Source: Bacteroidales bacterium
Lineage (GTDB): Bacteria > Bacteroidota > Bacteroidia > Bacteroidales > UBA932
Length of the DNA stretch: 39,012 nt
Assembly (NCBI GenBank): GCA_016291185.1
Contig: JAEFAI010000022.1
Span: 1 to 39,012, forward strand
Direction of reading: 5' to 3'
Made by a program: the position numbers and the translations under genes. Of the stretch, positions 7,188 to 17,300 are shown in pieces. The notes beneath the pieces are model-generated. The model was not told the origin of the DNA. It did no database searches and worked only from the letters and a program-made list of their open reading frames with translations. Each line of letters begins with the position of its first letter. Positions within the stretch are counted from its first letter, which is position 1.

Positions 7188-8160
7188 GTATCCGTCCCTG
7201 CTCTGGCTGCTGCTTGTGCCGCTGCTGCTCGTCGCGCTCTACGTCTATCGGGAGCTGGCGGGCCGCCGGCCGCATCTGCGCGTCTCGACGGCGGCGCCCT
7301 GGCTGCAGGGTGGCCGTTCGGCGTTGGGCGTGATCCGGCATCTGCCGATGGTGCTCCGCACCGCGGCGCTCTGCCTGATCGTCATTGCCCTGGCGCGCCC
7401 GCGCTCGTCCTCTGAAGTGGAGAAGCGCGACACGGAGGGCATCGACATCGTGCTGGCCATGGACGTTTCCACGAGTATGCTGGCACGCGACTTCACCCCC
7501 GACCGCCTCAGCGCGGCCAAGGACATCGCCATCGAATTCATCGCCCAGCGGCCCACGGACCGCATGGGCATCGTGGTCTTCGCCGGCGAGAGCTACACGC
7601 AGTGCCCGCTGACCACCGACCGCGCCACCCTGATCAACCTGATGAAGGAGGTGCAGACCGACCTCATCGAGGACGGCACCGCCATCGGCAACGGCCTTGC
7701 CACCGCCGTGGCGCGCATGATGGATTCCGACGCGCCGAGCCGCGTGGTGATCCTGCTCACGGACGGTGTGAACAACAGCGGCGAGGTGGCCCCGCAGACG
7801 GCCGCCGAGATTGCCAAGACCTACGGCATCCGCGTCTATACGATCGGCGTGGGCGCCAACGGCATGGCCCCGTACCCGGTGATGACCCCCTGGGGCGTGG
7901 AGATGCAGCAGGTGCAGGTCGAGATCGACGAAGACCTGCTCAAGGGCATCGCCGACACCACGGGCGGCCGCTACTTCCGCGCCACGGACAACACCAAGCT
8001 CGCGGAGATTTATTCAGAAATCAACAAGATGGAGAAGGCGCGCACCACGGTGGACAGCTTCCCCGTCTATAAAGAACTGTTCGGCCGTTTCGGCGTGGCG
8101 GCGCTGCTCTGCCTGCTGCTCGAACTGCTGGTCGGACTTTTATTGAGGAGGATGCCGTAG
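7177..8160 (+). CDS. batA: BatA, VWA-domain inner-membrane protein
   Basis: 327 residues from ATG 7177. The upstream in-frame start at 7153 would add eight residues inside the previous gene and is less likely. An N-terminal membrane segment (YPSLLWLLLVPLLLVALYVY) and a second at about 58-73 precede a VWA domain. The metal-ion site DVSTS lies at residues 96-100, followed by FTPDRLSAAK and a TDGVNNSG loop. A last helix near the C-terminus (VAALLCLLLELLVGLLL) anchors the tail. BatA and BatB are paralogues in the operon linked to aerotolerance in Bacteroides fragilis; their direct activity is unknown. One base separates it from batB. Confidence 0.93.
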   Translation: MNFEYPSLLWLLLVPLLLVALYVYRELAGRRPHLRVSTAAPWLQGGRSALGVIRHLPMVLRTAALCLIVIALARPRSSSEVEKRDTEGIDIVLAMDVSTSMLARDFTPDRLSAAKDIAIEFIAQRPTDRMGIVVFAGESYTQCPLTTDRATLINLMKEVQTDLIEDGTAIGNGLATAVARMMDSDAPSRVVILLTDGVNNSGEVAPQTAAEIAKTYGIRVYTIGVGANGMAPYPVMTPWGVEMQQVQVEIDEDLLKGIADTTGGRYFRATDNTKLAEIYSEINKMEKARTTVDSFPVYKELFGRFGVAALLCLLLELLVGLLLRRMP

Positions 8161-8161
8161 T

Positions 8162-9163
8162 ATGTTGATGTTTGCCCGTGCCCATTTCCTGTGGCTGTTG
8201 CTGCTCGTCCCGGTGATCCTGCTCGGATACGCCCTGTTGCGGCGTGGCCGCCGGCGCCGCATCCGCCGCTTCGGCGAAGAGGCGCTCGTGGACGCGCTGA
8301 TGCCCTCCTGGTCCGGCGCCAAAGGCTGGTGGCGGACTGTGCTGTTCTGTCTCGGCTTCGCCTGCTTCGCGATCGGCCTGGCCCGCCCGATGCTGGGCGC
8401 CAAGCTCGTGGAGCGCGAGACCAAGGGTGCCGAGATCATGATCTGCCTGGACGTGTCCAATTCCATGCTCGCGCAGGACTACACCCCGGACCGCCTGTCC
8501 CGGGCCAAGCTGGCCATTTCCCGCATCGTGGACCGCCTGGACGGCGACCGCATCGGTCTGATTATCTTCGCCGGCAGCTCCTTCGTGCAGCTGCCGATCA
8601 CGACGGACTACGTCTCCGCCAAGATGTTCCTGGGCTCCATCGACACCGAGTCGGTGCCCGTGCAGGGCACGGCCATCGGCGACGCCATCCTGACGGCAGC
8701 CAAGAGCTTCAGCACGCAGAGCGAGAAGAGCCGCGCCATCATCGTCATCACCGACGGCGAGAACCACGAGGACGATCCCGTGGACGCCGCCCGCGAGGTG
8801 GCTGCGACGGGGATCCGCGTCTATACGATCGGCGTCGGTTCACTTCGCGGCCAGCCCATCCCCAAGGACGGCGACCTGATGAAGGACCAGGACGGCAACA
8901 TCGTCGTGACCCGCCTCGACGAGGAGACGCTCAAGAAGATCGCCTCCGTGGGGAACGGCGCCTATGTCCACGCCGGGGGCGAGGAATTCGGCCTCAATCC
9001 CATCCTCGACGAGATCCGCAAGCTCGAGGACGAACGCTTCAACAACGTCGTCTTCGAGGAGTATGACGAACAGTACATGTATTTCTTTGCCGCCGCGCTG
9101 CTCTTCTTCGTGCTGGAGATGCTGATCGGCGAGCGGCGGGCCAAAAAGCGCTTGTTCGAATGA
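8162..9163 (+). CDS. batB: BatB, VWA-domain inner-membrane protein
   Basis: 333 residues. The architecture matches BatA: N-terminal helix at about 8-26, second helix at about 58-75, then a VWA domain with DVSNS at 97-101, YTPDRLSRAK, and the TDGENHEDD loop. A C-terminal helix (YFFAAALLFFVLEMLIG) follows. BatA and BatB share much sequence, indicating an old duplication. The gene begins one base after the batA stop and ends in an ATGA overlap with batC. A second Met at 8168 is also a possible start. Confidence 0.93.
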   Translation: MLMFARAHFLWLLLLVPVILLGYALLRRGRRRRIRRFGEEALVDALMPSWSGAKGWWRTVLFCLGFACFAIGLARPMLGAKLVERETKGAEIMICLDVSNSMLAQDYTPDRLSRAKLAISRIVDRLDGDRIGLIIFAGSSFVQLPITTDYVSAKMFLGSIDTESVPVQGTAIGDAILTAAKSFSTQSEKSRAIIVITDGENHEDDPVDAAREVAATGIRVYTIGVGSLRGQPIPKDGDLMKDQDGNIVVTRLDEETLKKIASVGNGAYVHAGGEEFGLNPILDEIRKLEDERFNNVVFEEYDEQYMYFFAAALLFFVLEMLIGERRAKKRLFE

Positions 9164-9897
9164 GAAAGATATTAGTCATATTGCTGATTCTCTGCAGCCT
9201 GCCTGCTTTCGCGCAGGCGGACAAACACGATGTGCGCGCCGGCAACCGCAAGTTCGGTCGCGCTCGCTACAAGGAGTCCGAGATCGACTACCGCAAGGCC
9301 GTCCTCAAGGATTCCACCTCCGTGGCTGCGAACTACAACCTCGCCTCCGCGCTCTACCGCCAGGAGGACTGGGCCGGGGCGGCGAAGGCGCTGGAGAGCG
9401 TGAAGGAGCAGCCGGGCCTTCCGGCGCAGTACCACTACAACGCCGGCGACGCCGCGCTGCAGCAGCAGGACTACCAGGCGGCCGTGCAGGCCTTCCGGCA
9501 GGCGCTCCTGCAGGATCCGGGCGACCTTGATGCCAAGGAGAACTACATCTACGCCAAGAAGATGCTCCAGAACCAGCAGCAGGGCGGCGGTGGCGGGGGC
9601 AACCAGCAGAACCAGGATCAGAATCAAGACCAGAACCAGGATAATCAGGACCAGCAGCAGAACCAGGACCAGAATCAGGATCAGAACAACGATCAGAATC
9701 AGAACCAGGATCAGCAGCAGGACCAGAATAACCAGGACCAGCAGCAGCAACCGCAGCAGCAGGAGTCCCAGATTTCTGCTCAGCAGGCCCAGCAGATGCT
9801 TCGGGCCATCCAGGCCAAGGAGAAGGAGACCCAGGACAAGGTGAACAAGGAGAAGGCTGCGCTGCTGAAGTCCCGTCAGAAAGAAAAGAATTGGTGA
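9160..9897 (+). CDS. batC: BatC, TPR protein with a Gln/Asn/Asp-rich tail
   Basis: 245 residues. A signal peptide (MRKILVILLILCSLPAFAQA) is followed by tetratricopeptide repeats at about 25-130 (AANYNLASALYRQEDWAGAA and HYNAGDAALQQQDYQAAVQA). A Gly run at 142-147 leads into a 65-residue tract made almost wholly of Gln, Asn and Asp (137-201). The C-terminus is a charged helix (AKEKETQDKVNKEKAALLK). BatC proteins are periplasmic and probably hold the Bat complex together through the TPRs. The gene overlaps batB by 4 bases and batD by 1 base (TGATG). Confidence 0.92.
   Translation: MRKILVILLILCSLPAFAQADKHDVRAGNRKFGRARYKESEIDYRKAVLKDSTSVAANYNLASALYRQEDWAGAAKALESVKEQPGLPAQYHYNAGDAALQQQDYQAAVQAFRQALLQDPGDLDAKENYIYAKKMLQNQQQGGGGGGNQQNQDQNQDQNQDNQDQQQNQDQNQDQNNDQNQNQDQQQDQNNQDQQQQPQQQESQISAQQAQQMLRAIQAKEKETQDKVNKEKAALLKSRQKEKNW
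9568..9762 (+). repeat. CAG-AAY-CAG-GAY microsatellite-like tract in batC
   Basis: The region coding for the Gln/Asn/Asp tract repeats 6-base units such as CAGAAC, CAGGAT and CAGAAT many times. The product is a prion-like low-complexity segment. Unit number is likely to vary between strains, always in steps that keep the frame when whole codons are gained or lost. Confidence 0.85.
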
Positions 9898-12515
9898 TGA
9901 AAAAACTCATAGCTTGCCTGGCGGCCGCCCTGTGCGCGCTGGCCGCCCTCGCCCAGACGACCATCAAAGTCCAGGCGCCCAACCTCGTGGGCGTGAACGA
10001 GCAGTTCAACCTGACCTTCATCATCAGCGGAGAGGACCGGCCGAGCGACTTCCAGTGGGAGCCCGGCTCGGATTTCCAGCTGGTCTGGGGCCCGCAGCAG
10101 GGCCATTCCTCGTCCACTTCCTTCATCAACGGGAAGCGTACCCATTCGTCGCAGACGACCTACACCTACATCCTGCTGCCGAAGAACACCGGCCGCTTCC
10201 AGCTCGCCGCCGCCGAGGCGACGGTCAAGGGTAACCGCATAGTCTCCTCCCGGCCGACCATCGAGGTCGTGAGCGACGGCGCCGCGGCCCAGGGGCAGAG
10301 CCAGGGCCAGCAGGGGCAGTCCTCCGGCCAGGGCCGCTCCCAGCAGGGCAGCGCGCAGAGTGGCACCGTGTCGGCGGAGGACATGTTCCTGCGCCTGACG
10401 CTCAGCAAGAACAACGTCATGGTGGGCGAGACGGTTACCGCCACGCTCAAGCTCTACCAGCGGGTGAATATCGCCGGCTTCGAGGATGCCAAGTTCCCGA
10501 CATTCAACGGCTTCTGGAGCCAGGAAGTGCAGGCGCCCAGTCAGATCGAATTCCGTCGGGAGAGTATCGGCGAGAAGATCTACAACGCCGCCGTGCTCCG
10601 CAGCTGGAACCTCGTGCCGCAGAAGGCGGGCGAGGTCACCATCGACCCGGCCGAGCTCGTCTGCCTGGTCAACATCCGCACGCAACGCCCCTCGACCGGC
10701 AGCATCTTCGACGATTTCTTCCAGGACGACTACCAGACCATCCGCAAGCGTGTGACCACGCAGCCGATGACCATCCGCGTCAGCGCCCTGCCTGCCGGTG
10801 CGCCGGCTTCCTTCGGCGGGGGCGTGGGTTCCTTCAAGATGAGCGCTGCGCTCACGCGCGACTCCCTGCTCACGCACGACGCCGCCTCGCTGCGCGTCAC
10901 CGTCACGGGCACGGGCAACACCTCCCTGCTGGAGGCTCCCAAGATCAATTTCCCGCCGGATTTCGAAGTCTATGATGTCAAGACCTCCGATGTCCAGGGC
11001 GGCAAGGTGTTCGAATATCCTTTCATTCCGCGCAGCCACGGCGACTTCGTCCTCGGGCCCGTGGAGTACAGCTATTTTGACCTCGCGTCGCGCAAGTACG
11101 TGACCCTGCGCAGCCAGGAACTGCCGGTGCGGGTTGGCAAGGGTGCCGACACCGGTGGCGGCACGGCCGGCGGCCAGCTCGTCCAGAGCCCGCGCGCCAA
11201 GGACGTGCGCGACCTCGGCAGCGACATCCGTTTCATCGCTACGAAGCCGGGCTCGCTCGCTTCCGTGGGGGATTTCTTCGTCGGCTCGCTGGCCTTCTGG
11301 ATCACCACCCTCATGCTGCTGGTGATCGCTTTCAACGCCTGGCTCTTCCTGCGCGGGCTCGCGGCCCGGCGCGCGGATGTGGTTGGCAGCAAGAACCGCG
11401 CGGCCACCAAGATGGCCCGCAAGCGTCTCGCCCAGGCAGGCTCTTTCCTGCAGGGCAACCTCTACACGGCTTTCTACGAAGAGCTGCACCGTGCTCTGCT
11501 GGGCTTCGTCTCCGACAAGCTCAACCTCGACGCCACCGACCTCAGCAAGGAGAATATCTCCGCCCGCCTGGTCGAGAACGGCGTCCCGGAGACCCTGGCG
11601 ACCGATTTTACCGGCCTGCTGGACGCCTGCGAGTTCGCCCGCTATGCGCCCGACGCCGGCCACGAAGCCATGAATACCCATTACGAGCAGGCGGTCTCGG
11701 TCATTTCCGCCATGGATGAAAGTATGAGAAGAACTCCGCGCAAATCGGGCGCCGCCGCGCTGCTGGTGCTGCTCCTGCTGCTGCCCGCGCATTTCGCTTC
11801 CGCGCAGCAGGCCAATTATCCCGATTCGCTCTGGACGGCGGGTGTCGCGGCCTACTCCGAGGGAGACTGGGCCGGAGCCGCCAAGGCCTGGGGCGACCTG
11901 CGGGCGCTCGGGCTGGAGAGCCCGCAGCTGTATTGCAACCTGGGAGATGCCCTGTTCAAGCAGGACGACCTCGCCCACGCCATCCTGAATTACGAGCGGG
12001 CGCTCAAGCTCGATCCTTCCTATGCCGATGCCCGCTATAACCTCGCCTTTGCGCAGACCCTCCTGCAGGACAAGATTGAGGCCGTGCCGGAATTCTTCCT
12101 GGAAGTCTGGGGCCGCAAGCTGTGCTATCTGTTGCCGTCCGACACCTGGTCGGTGCTGTTCCTGATCCTGCTGGCCGTGGCGCTCGGCTGCGTGCTGCTG
12201 TTCCTGCTGGGGCGCAGCGTGGCAGCGCGCCGCGGCGGCTTCATCGCCGGCATCGTGGCGCTGGTCCTGTGCGTGCTCTGCCTGAGCTTCGCCTGCTGGC
12301 AGCGCGCGGACTACCGCAAGGCCGACAGCGCCATCGTGACGCGTCCCGTGACCACGGTCCAGAGCGCTCCGGGCCGCGACTCCGCCAAGGATCTCTTCGT
12401 GCTCCACGAAGGCACCAAGGTCAAGCTCCTTGACAGCGTCGGCTCCTGGCGCAACATCGAGCTCGCCGACGGCCGCCAGGGCTGGTTGGAATCAGACGAC
12501 CTGGAAGTCATCTGA
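9897..12515 (+). CDS. BatD-BatE fusion protein
   Basis: 872 residues from ATG 9897 (TTG and GTG codons lie just upstream in frame). Residues 1-609 are BatD: signal peptide (MKKLIACLAAALCALAALA), beta-sandwich repeats, a Gln/Gly/Ser-rich linker at about 130-155, a membrane helix near 465-485, and a cytoplasmic tail ending EFARYAPDAGHEAMNTHYEQ. At residue 610 the frame runs directly into a complete BatE: MRRTPRKSG and a signal-like hydrophobic run (AALLVLLLLLPAHFASA), TPRs, two membrane helices and a C-terminal bacterial SH3 domain ending GWLESDDLEVI. In the B. fragilis bat operon these are separate genes. The internal signal sequence would act as a second membrane pass, or BatE may also start at ATG 11724. 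Confidence 0.9.
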   Translation: MKKLIACLAAALCALAALAQTTIKVQAPNLVGVNEQFNLTFIISGEDRPSDFQWEPGSDFQLVWGPQQGHSSSTSFINGKRTHSSQTTYTYILLPKNTGRFQLAAAEATVKGNRIVSSRPTIEVVSDGAAAQGQSQGQQGQSSGQGRSQQGSAQSGTVSAEDMFLRLTLSKNNVMVGETVTATLKLYQRVNIAGFEDAKFPTFNGFWSQEVQAPSQIEFRRESIGEKIYNAAVLRSWNLVPQKAGEVTIDPAELVCLVNIRTQRPSTGSIFDDFFQDDYQTIRKRVTTQPMTIRVSALPAGAPASFGGGVGSFKMSAALTRDSLLTHDAASLRVTVTGTGNTSLLEAPKINFPPDFEVYDVKTSDVQGGKVFEYPFIPRSHGDFVLGPVEYSYFDLASRKYVTLRSQELPVRVGKGADTGGGTAGGQLVQSPRAKDVRDLGSDIRFIATKPGSLASVGDFFVGSLAFWITTLMLLVIAFNAWLFLRGLAARRADVVGSKNRAATKMARKRLAQAGSFLQGNLYTAFYEELHRALLGFVSDKLNLDATDLSKENISARLVENGVPETLATDFTGLLDACEFARYAPDAGHEAMNTHYEQAVSVISAMDESMRRTPRKSGAAALLVLLLLLPAHFASAQQANYPDSLWTAGVAAYSEGDWAGAAKAWGDLRALGLESPQLYCNLGDALFKQDDLAHAILNYERALKLDPSYADARYNLAFAQTLLQDKIEAVPEFFLEVWGRKLCYLLPSDTWSVLFLILLAVALGCVLLFLLGRSVAARRGGFIAGIVALVLCVLCLSFACWQRADYRKADSAIVTRPVTTVQSAPGRDSAKDLFVLHEGTKVKLLDSVGSWRNIELADGRQGWLESDDLEVI

Positions 12516-12543
12516 TGCCAGCTCCTTTTCCCTGAGCGTGCGC

Positions 12544-13317
12544 TCAGAGCAGGTGGCCGAGCAGGACTCCGATCCGCAGGGTGGGCGGCGGCCGGTAGCC
12601 GCGGACCCAGTCATAGAGGGAGTCTGCGTAGCCGCTGACGAACTGGGCATACAGGGAACAGGCCCCCAGGTGGTAGGCCACGCCGGCGTTGATGTTGACG
12701 TCGAAGGGCCCGAACACCGGGGTGACGTCCAGGCTCAGTTCCCATTTCCCGTTGGGGCTCCGGTAGCCCGCGCCCAGGTCGGCGTAGCCCATGAAGCGCG
12801 AGAAGACATCCTGGGTGGCTTCGTCGTCGTACCAGCCGAAGCCGAAGCGGCCGGCCGCCTTCAGGACGAGGCCGCCGGACAGGTAGGCCCGGTATTCTGC
12901 CAGGAGGTAATTGACCGACCGGCTGTGCGTGTCGCCTTCCGTGCCGCGCATCGGGCGGCCGTTGGAGCGGTGCTCGAGGCCGAGGAGCAGACGGCTCTGC
13001 TGCAGGGGCAGCTGGAAGTACAGGCCGGGGACGTAGGTGTTGTCCCGGAAGGGGGCCGACTTGTCGAAGAAGTCCCAGACGGAGATCTGGGTGTAGCCGA
13101 AACGCAGAGCCATGCCTTCTTTCTCGCCCTTCCCCTGCCAGATGGCGATGGAAGCGCTGAGCTGGAATTTCAGGCTGGCGGTTGATTTGTCTACCGGTCC
13201 CTGCAGGGGGATGCCGCCGGTGAAATACATCGGGCGGAGCAGCTCGATGACCTGCCCGGCGCAGGGAAGCGTCAGGAGCAGGACGGCGAGGCTGAAGAGG
13301 AATCTGAGGCGTCTCAT
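12544..13317 (-). CDS. pldA: Outer-membrane phospholipase A (OMPLA/PldA family)
   Basis: 257 residues from ATG 13317, 4 bases after ldcA; an upstream start at 13341 would overlap ldcA. There is a signal peptide (about 1-22). The family's catalytic site is visible as LEHRSNGR, with His116 and Ser118, and Asn136 in HSRSVNYLL, corresponding to the His142-Ser144-Asn156 triad of E. coli. Alternating hydrophobic strands fit a 12-strand barrel (YADLGAGYRS, WELSLDVTP). The enzyme removes acyl chains from phospholipids misplaced in the outer leaflet. It is the last gene of the folC-A2M-ldcA-pldA run and faces the end of the Bat operon across 28 bases. Confidence 0.85.
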   Translation of the reverse strand: MRRLRFLFSLAVLLLTLPCAGQVIELLRPMYFTGGIPLQGPVDKSTASLKFQLSASIAIWQGKGEKEGMALRFGYTQISVWDFFDKSAPFRDNTYVPGLYFQLPLQQSRLLLGLEHRSNGRPMRGTEGDTHSRSVNYLLAEYRAYLSGGLVLKAAGRFGFGWYDDEATQDVFSRFMGYADLGAGYRSPNGKWELSLDVTPVFGPFDVNINAGVAYHLGACSLYAQFVSGYADSLYDWVRGYRPPPTLRIGVLLGHLL

Positions 13318-13321
13318 AGAA

Positions 13322-14380
13322 TCAAAGATTTTGAAGGTCATTTTGGATTTCCCGGGCGGCGTCCTCCGTCGAGACGGCCTGCGTCGGTCCGTCCAGCTCG
13401 AAGGTCAGCGTCGCGCCGTCCGCACGGACGTCCAGCGTGACGGGCGCGCCCAGGATCAGGGGTAGGTTCACGTCGCCGTGGCCGGCCGGGAAGCCGCACA
13501 GGACGGGGATGTCGCGGTCCTTGAAATAGCTGCAGATCATCTCCTCGACGCTGTCGTAGCCCAGGTTGGCCTCGCAGTCGGTAAACTCTCCGAGGATGAC
13601 GCCCCGGCAGCGGTCGAATACACCGTTTAGGAGCAGCGCGTTGATCATCCGGTCAATGTGGCTCATATCCTCCTCGATCTCTTCGATGAAAAGAATGAAA
13701 GCGCCCGCGAGGGTGGGATCCGCCTCCGTGCCGAGGATGGGCGTGATGCAGCTCAGGTTGCCCCCGACCAGCGTCCCCTGCGCGAGACCCGGCTGATTGA
13801 GCGGGTGGGCGGGCACTTCGTACTGCGGGACGGTCCCACTGAGGAGGTCGCGCAGCAGGGTGTTCGTCATCCCTGCGCCGTGGGACTTGGCCATCAGCGA
13901 GCACATCGTGCCGTGGATGCTCATCACCCCGGCGCGGTTCGCCATCCCGTGCAGGGTGGTGATGTCGCTGAAGCCGATGAGCCATTTGGGGTGGGCGGCG
14001 AAGGAGCGCAGGGGCAGCATCCGGGTCAGGTGGATGGTGCCGTAGCCGCCGCGGTTGCACAGGATGGCCTTGATGGACTTGTCCTTCAGGGCCCATTTGA
14101 GGTCCGCGAGGCGCTCCTGGTCCGTGCCGGCGTAGTAGCCCAGGTACTCCTTGCCCACGTTGGGCCCCAGGACGGGCTCGAAGCCCCACGCGCGAAGGAT
14201 GGCGGAGGCGGTGTCCACGTTCTCCTTCGTGGTGAAGTAGGCGGGCGAGATGAGGGCGATCTTGTCGCCCGGCTGCAGGGCGGGCGGCTGCACGCAGGTC
14301 AGCACGGCCTCGGGGGTGATCTCCGGGGCGCAGGACAGCAGCGCGACCGCTGCGAGGAGGAGGGAGAAGCGTTTTCTCAT
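13322..14380 (-). CDS. ldcA: LD-carboxypeptidase (peptidase S66), predicted lipoprotein
   Basis: 352 residues from ATG 14380. The frame is open to 14434, but the added residues do not resemble a signal. The start gives a lipoprotein signal (MRKRFSLLLAAVALLSC) with Cys17 as the acylation site. S66 features are clear: ALQPGDKIALISPA, NRGGYGTIHL, the nucleophile Ser138 in GFSDITTLHG, LFIEEIEE, and FPAGHGDVNLPLILG carrying the His. These enzymes cut the terminal D-Ala from peptidoglycan tetrapeptides. LdcA of E. coli is cytoplasmic, so a lipid-anchored form outside the inner membrane suggests action on the sacculus itself. It lies 10 bases after the macroglobulin gene. Confidence 0.9.
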   Translation of the reverse strand: MRKRFSLLLAAVALLSCAPEITPEAVLTCVQPPALQPGDKIALISPAYFTTKENVDTASAILRAWGFEPVLGPNVGKEYLGYYAGTDQERLADLKWALKDKSIKAILCNRGGYGTIHLTRMLPLRSFAAHPKWLIGFSDITTLHGMANRAGVMSIHGTMCSLMAKSHGAGMTNTLLRDLLSGTVPQYEVPAHPLNQPGLAQGTLVGGNLSCITPILGTEADPTLAGAFILFIEEIEEDMSHIDRMINALLLNGVFDRCRGVILGEFTDCEANLGYDSVEEMICSYFKDRDIPVLCGFPAGHGDVNLPLILGAPVTLDVRADGATLTFELDGPTQAVSTEDAAREIQNDLQNL

Positions 14381-14390
14381 TCGGTATGGA

Positions 14391-17300
14391 TTAAGGGGCC
14401 ACGGTGACGGCCGCCCGGCCGTCATCGTTAGCACGATAGTGCGGTGCGTAAAGGGATTCGATCTCGGGCGCGGGACACTGGAAGGAGCCTTCCTGGGTCA
14501 CGAAGTACTCTTCCGTAATTGTCGTGTCCTCCTCGGGATAGCTGTCGAACCAGAACTCGGTCCGGTCGGCGAGCACGCTGCGGTAGCCCTGCGGGCTGAA
14601 GCTCATCCAGCCGGTGATGGAGATGGGACGGAGCCCCCAGCCGTAGCGGCCGGAGCGCTGTTCCGCCGGGCGGAAGGCCGCCGGGCGCGGGGCCGTGAGC
14701 CGCACGAAGCTGCGGTTCTCCTCGTTCCAGATGTGGTAGGTGGCCGTGATCTTGTCTCCGACGTGCAGCAGATCGCCTTCCTGCAGCGTCTGCCCGTCGC
14801 GGCTGTAGCTGCACGCGAGGGTGAAGCCATTGCCTGCGGCCTGGACCTGCGCGAAGGGCAGGGTGGTGCTGGCAGTCAGGGCGAGGACCTTCGTCTGGAG
14901 GGTCTGCTCCGTGCCGCGCAGCACGCTGCCGATGGCCTGGAGGTAGGCAGGGTCGTCCTCCCAGTGCTGGGTCTCTTTCTGGACCATGATCCAGAGGCGG
15001 ATGCCCTCGGCCACCTGGTCGTGGCCGCAGTCGGTCAGCAGGTCGCAGATGAGCGCGTGGGCGTAGAGCTCGCTCTCGAGCAGGCCGCGCCAGGGCATGA
15101 CGGCGTTGGGGTAGTAGGTGCCGCCGCTGCGGTGCGGCTCGGCGTACTGGAGGAGCGAAGCGATGTCCTTGTCGAGCGAGCGGGACAGGCGCCCCTTGGC
15201 GAAGAGGGAAATGCCCCAGGCGCGGGCGAGGGCCGTGCCGTCGTCACTGCTCAGCAGGGCACGCAGGGTCTTCATCCGGCGGGCCTTGGCGAAGACCCGG
15301 CCGCTCAGGCCGCGGACCTTGCCGGGCACGAGGTAGGCCTTGGCTTCCTTGCGGAATTCGCGCAGGCGCTTGCCTTCGGCCTTGGGGGCGAAGCTCACCT
15401 CCGGATACAGGGCCCGGACGTGCAGGTACTGCTCCAGGCTGAGGCCGCCGCACCAGACGGGCCGCGCGCGGTCGCCCAGGAAGCTCCGGTCGAGGAACTG
15501 GACCGCTTCCGGAATGGCCTCTGCGAGCGCCTGCGGGCAGGCTTCGCCCAGGTCGGCGAGCCGCTCCAGCAGGGTGGCGGTGAGGATGGGCGAGGAGCTC
15601 ATCCCCGGGAACCAGCCGAAGCCGCCGTTGCTGCTTCGGCAGGCGAGGATCTTGCTGACCATGTCGGCGCGCTGCTCGGGCGTGGCTGCGGAACCCGCGG
15701 AGCCGGGGAGGCGGTCAATCAGGAAGTTGGCGTAGAGCGCCTCGGACTGGTCGAGCAGGTTCTCGCTCGTGGGCAGGACCTTCTCCGGCACGGCTTCCCG
15801 GATCATGTCGAGGATGGAAATCTCGCGCAGGGCCGCGTCGGCGCCCGCCACGTTGACGAACTGGCTGCGCAGCGCGGCAAGGACCGCGTCGCGGTCCATC
15901 CCGGCGAGCAGCAGGGCAGCGTGGGCCTCGGTGATGGTCTGCACGGCCGGGTGGACCGGCAGGGTCACAAATACGGCGTCGGAGCCGTAGTCCGGGTCGT
16001 CGGGCGTGAAGCTGATCAGCAGGCCGAGCTCGCGCACCAGCGGGGCCGTGAGCTCGCAGCTGAAGTCGGCCGTGCCGCCCGCGGGGACGCTGAGGTGCCC
16101 CTTGCGCTCGCCCAGCACGGGGGCGGTCTTGTAGTCTTTCCCGCTGAGGAACCGGACGCTGACGCTTCCGGGAATGGGGACGTCCTTGCTGCTGGACACG
16201 CTCACGCGCGCCACGTAGCGGTCGCCCTCATAGAGGAACTGCGGCTGCACAACGGCCACCTTGACCGGCAGGGTCACGACCAGCTCCTGGCGGAGCGTGG
16301 CGTTGCGGAAGGCCTTGTCGTGCGCGAAGAGCTGCACGTAATAGGTAGAGAGCTTGTCGGCGGTGCTGAAGTGGAAGGACACCACGCCGTCCTGGTCGGC
16401 GCGCAGGAACGGCTCCCAGGCAATCGTGTTGGCGAAGTTCTCGCGTACGGCGACCTCTTCTTTCGGCTCAAGGTCCGTCATGAACACGACGCCGTCTGCG
16501 TCCTCTTCGACCAGCTCGTCCATCACCATGGCCGACTCCATCACGGCACCCATCGGCGCGGCGCCCTTGGCCAGGATGTTCCGCTGGCGGCTGCCGGCGG
16601 TGAAGGCGTTGTCGAAGCCGTAGGACTCGTCGCTGCCGACGGTGCTGGAATATCTTACGTCGGGCAGGGAGCGCCGGGCCGCCCGGACGGTGGACCAGAC
16701 GTTGGGTTGGATGGTCTCCGTGCTCTTGTCGAAGACGGTTGCGGCGACTTCCGTGCCGGCGGCGGTGAGCAGGGTGAAGCTGTAGTCGCGGTGCGGCGCC
16801 GTGGTGTCCAGGAAGCGCGTGAAGCGCAGCGGCAGTGCGGCCACCACCTGGGGCTTGTACGAGGAGACGGAATAGGTGAAGGTCCGCTCGTCGCGGAACC
16901 AGAACACCTTGAGGGTCAGGTCCTCCGGATAGTCGGCCTTGCGCGCGAAGCGGATGATCTGCAGGGAGCCGGGCCGGCCGCGCTCGCCGCGCAGCGGCAC
17001 GATGCGCTTTTCAAGCAGGCGGTTGCCGTCGCCGTAGAGCTCGGCCACAATCCAGGTCGGTCCGGTGGTGGCGCCGACCTGCAGGGCGATGCCGTCCGGG
17101 TCGGCAATTTCCTTGAAGAAGGCACGCACGTCCATGTCCAGAACCGTGTCGCTGTCGGCGGCCTTGACGAGTTCGAAACTGGTTTCGTCGTCATAGTGCT
17201 CTCCCGCGTCGCTGACGGCCGAGGCCGTGGCCCGGATCTCGTACAGACCGGACGGGAAGCGGGACAGGTCGATCGGGAGAATCTCCCGGTTGGGGGCGGT

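Noticed and set aside
9876..12407. An 843-codon minus-strand frame opposite batD-batE, and similar frames opposite phoH (21829-23277) and ppdK (23369-25999)
   Set aside because: All are composition shadows of well-supported genes, with His/Gly/Arg/Val-rich sequence and no domain.
4347..12515. MoxR plus VWA plus TPR genes as a new defence or conflict system
   Set aside because: Gene content and order are those of the known Bacteroidota Bat operon; nothing extra is present.
12530..12560. TGAGCG-TG-CGCTCA as a terminator between the Bat operon and pldA
   Set aside because: The loop is too tight and no T-run follows on either strand.
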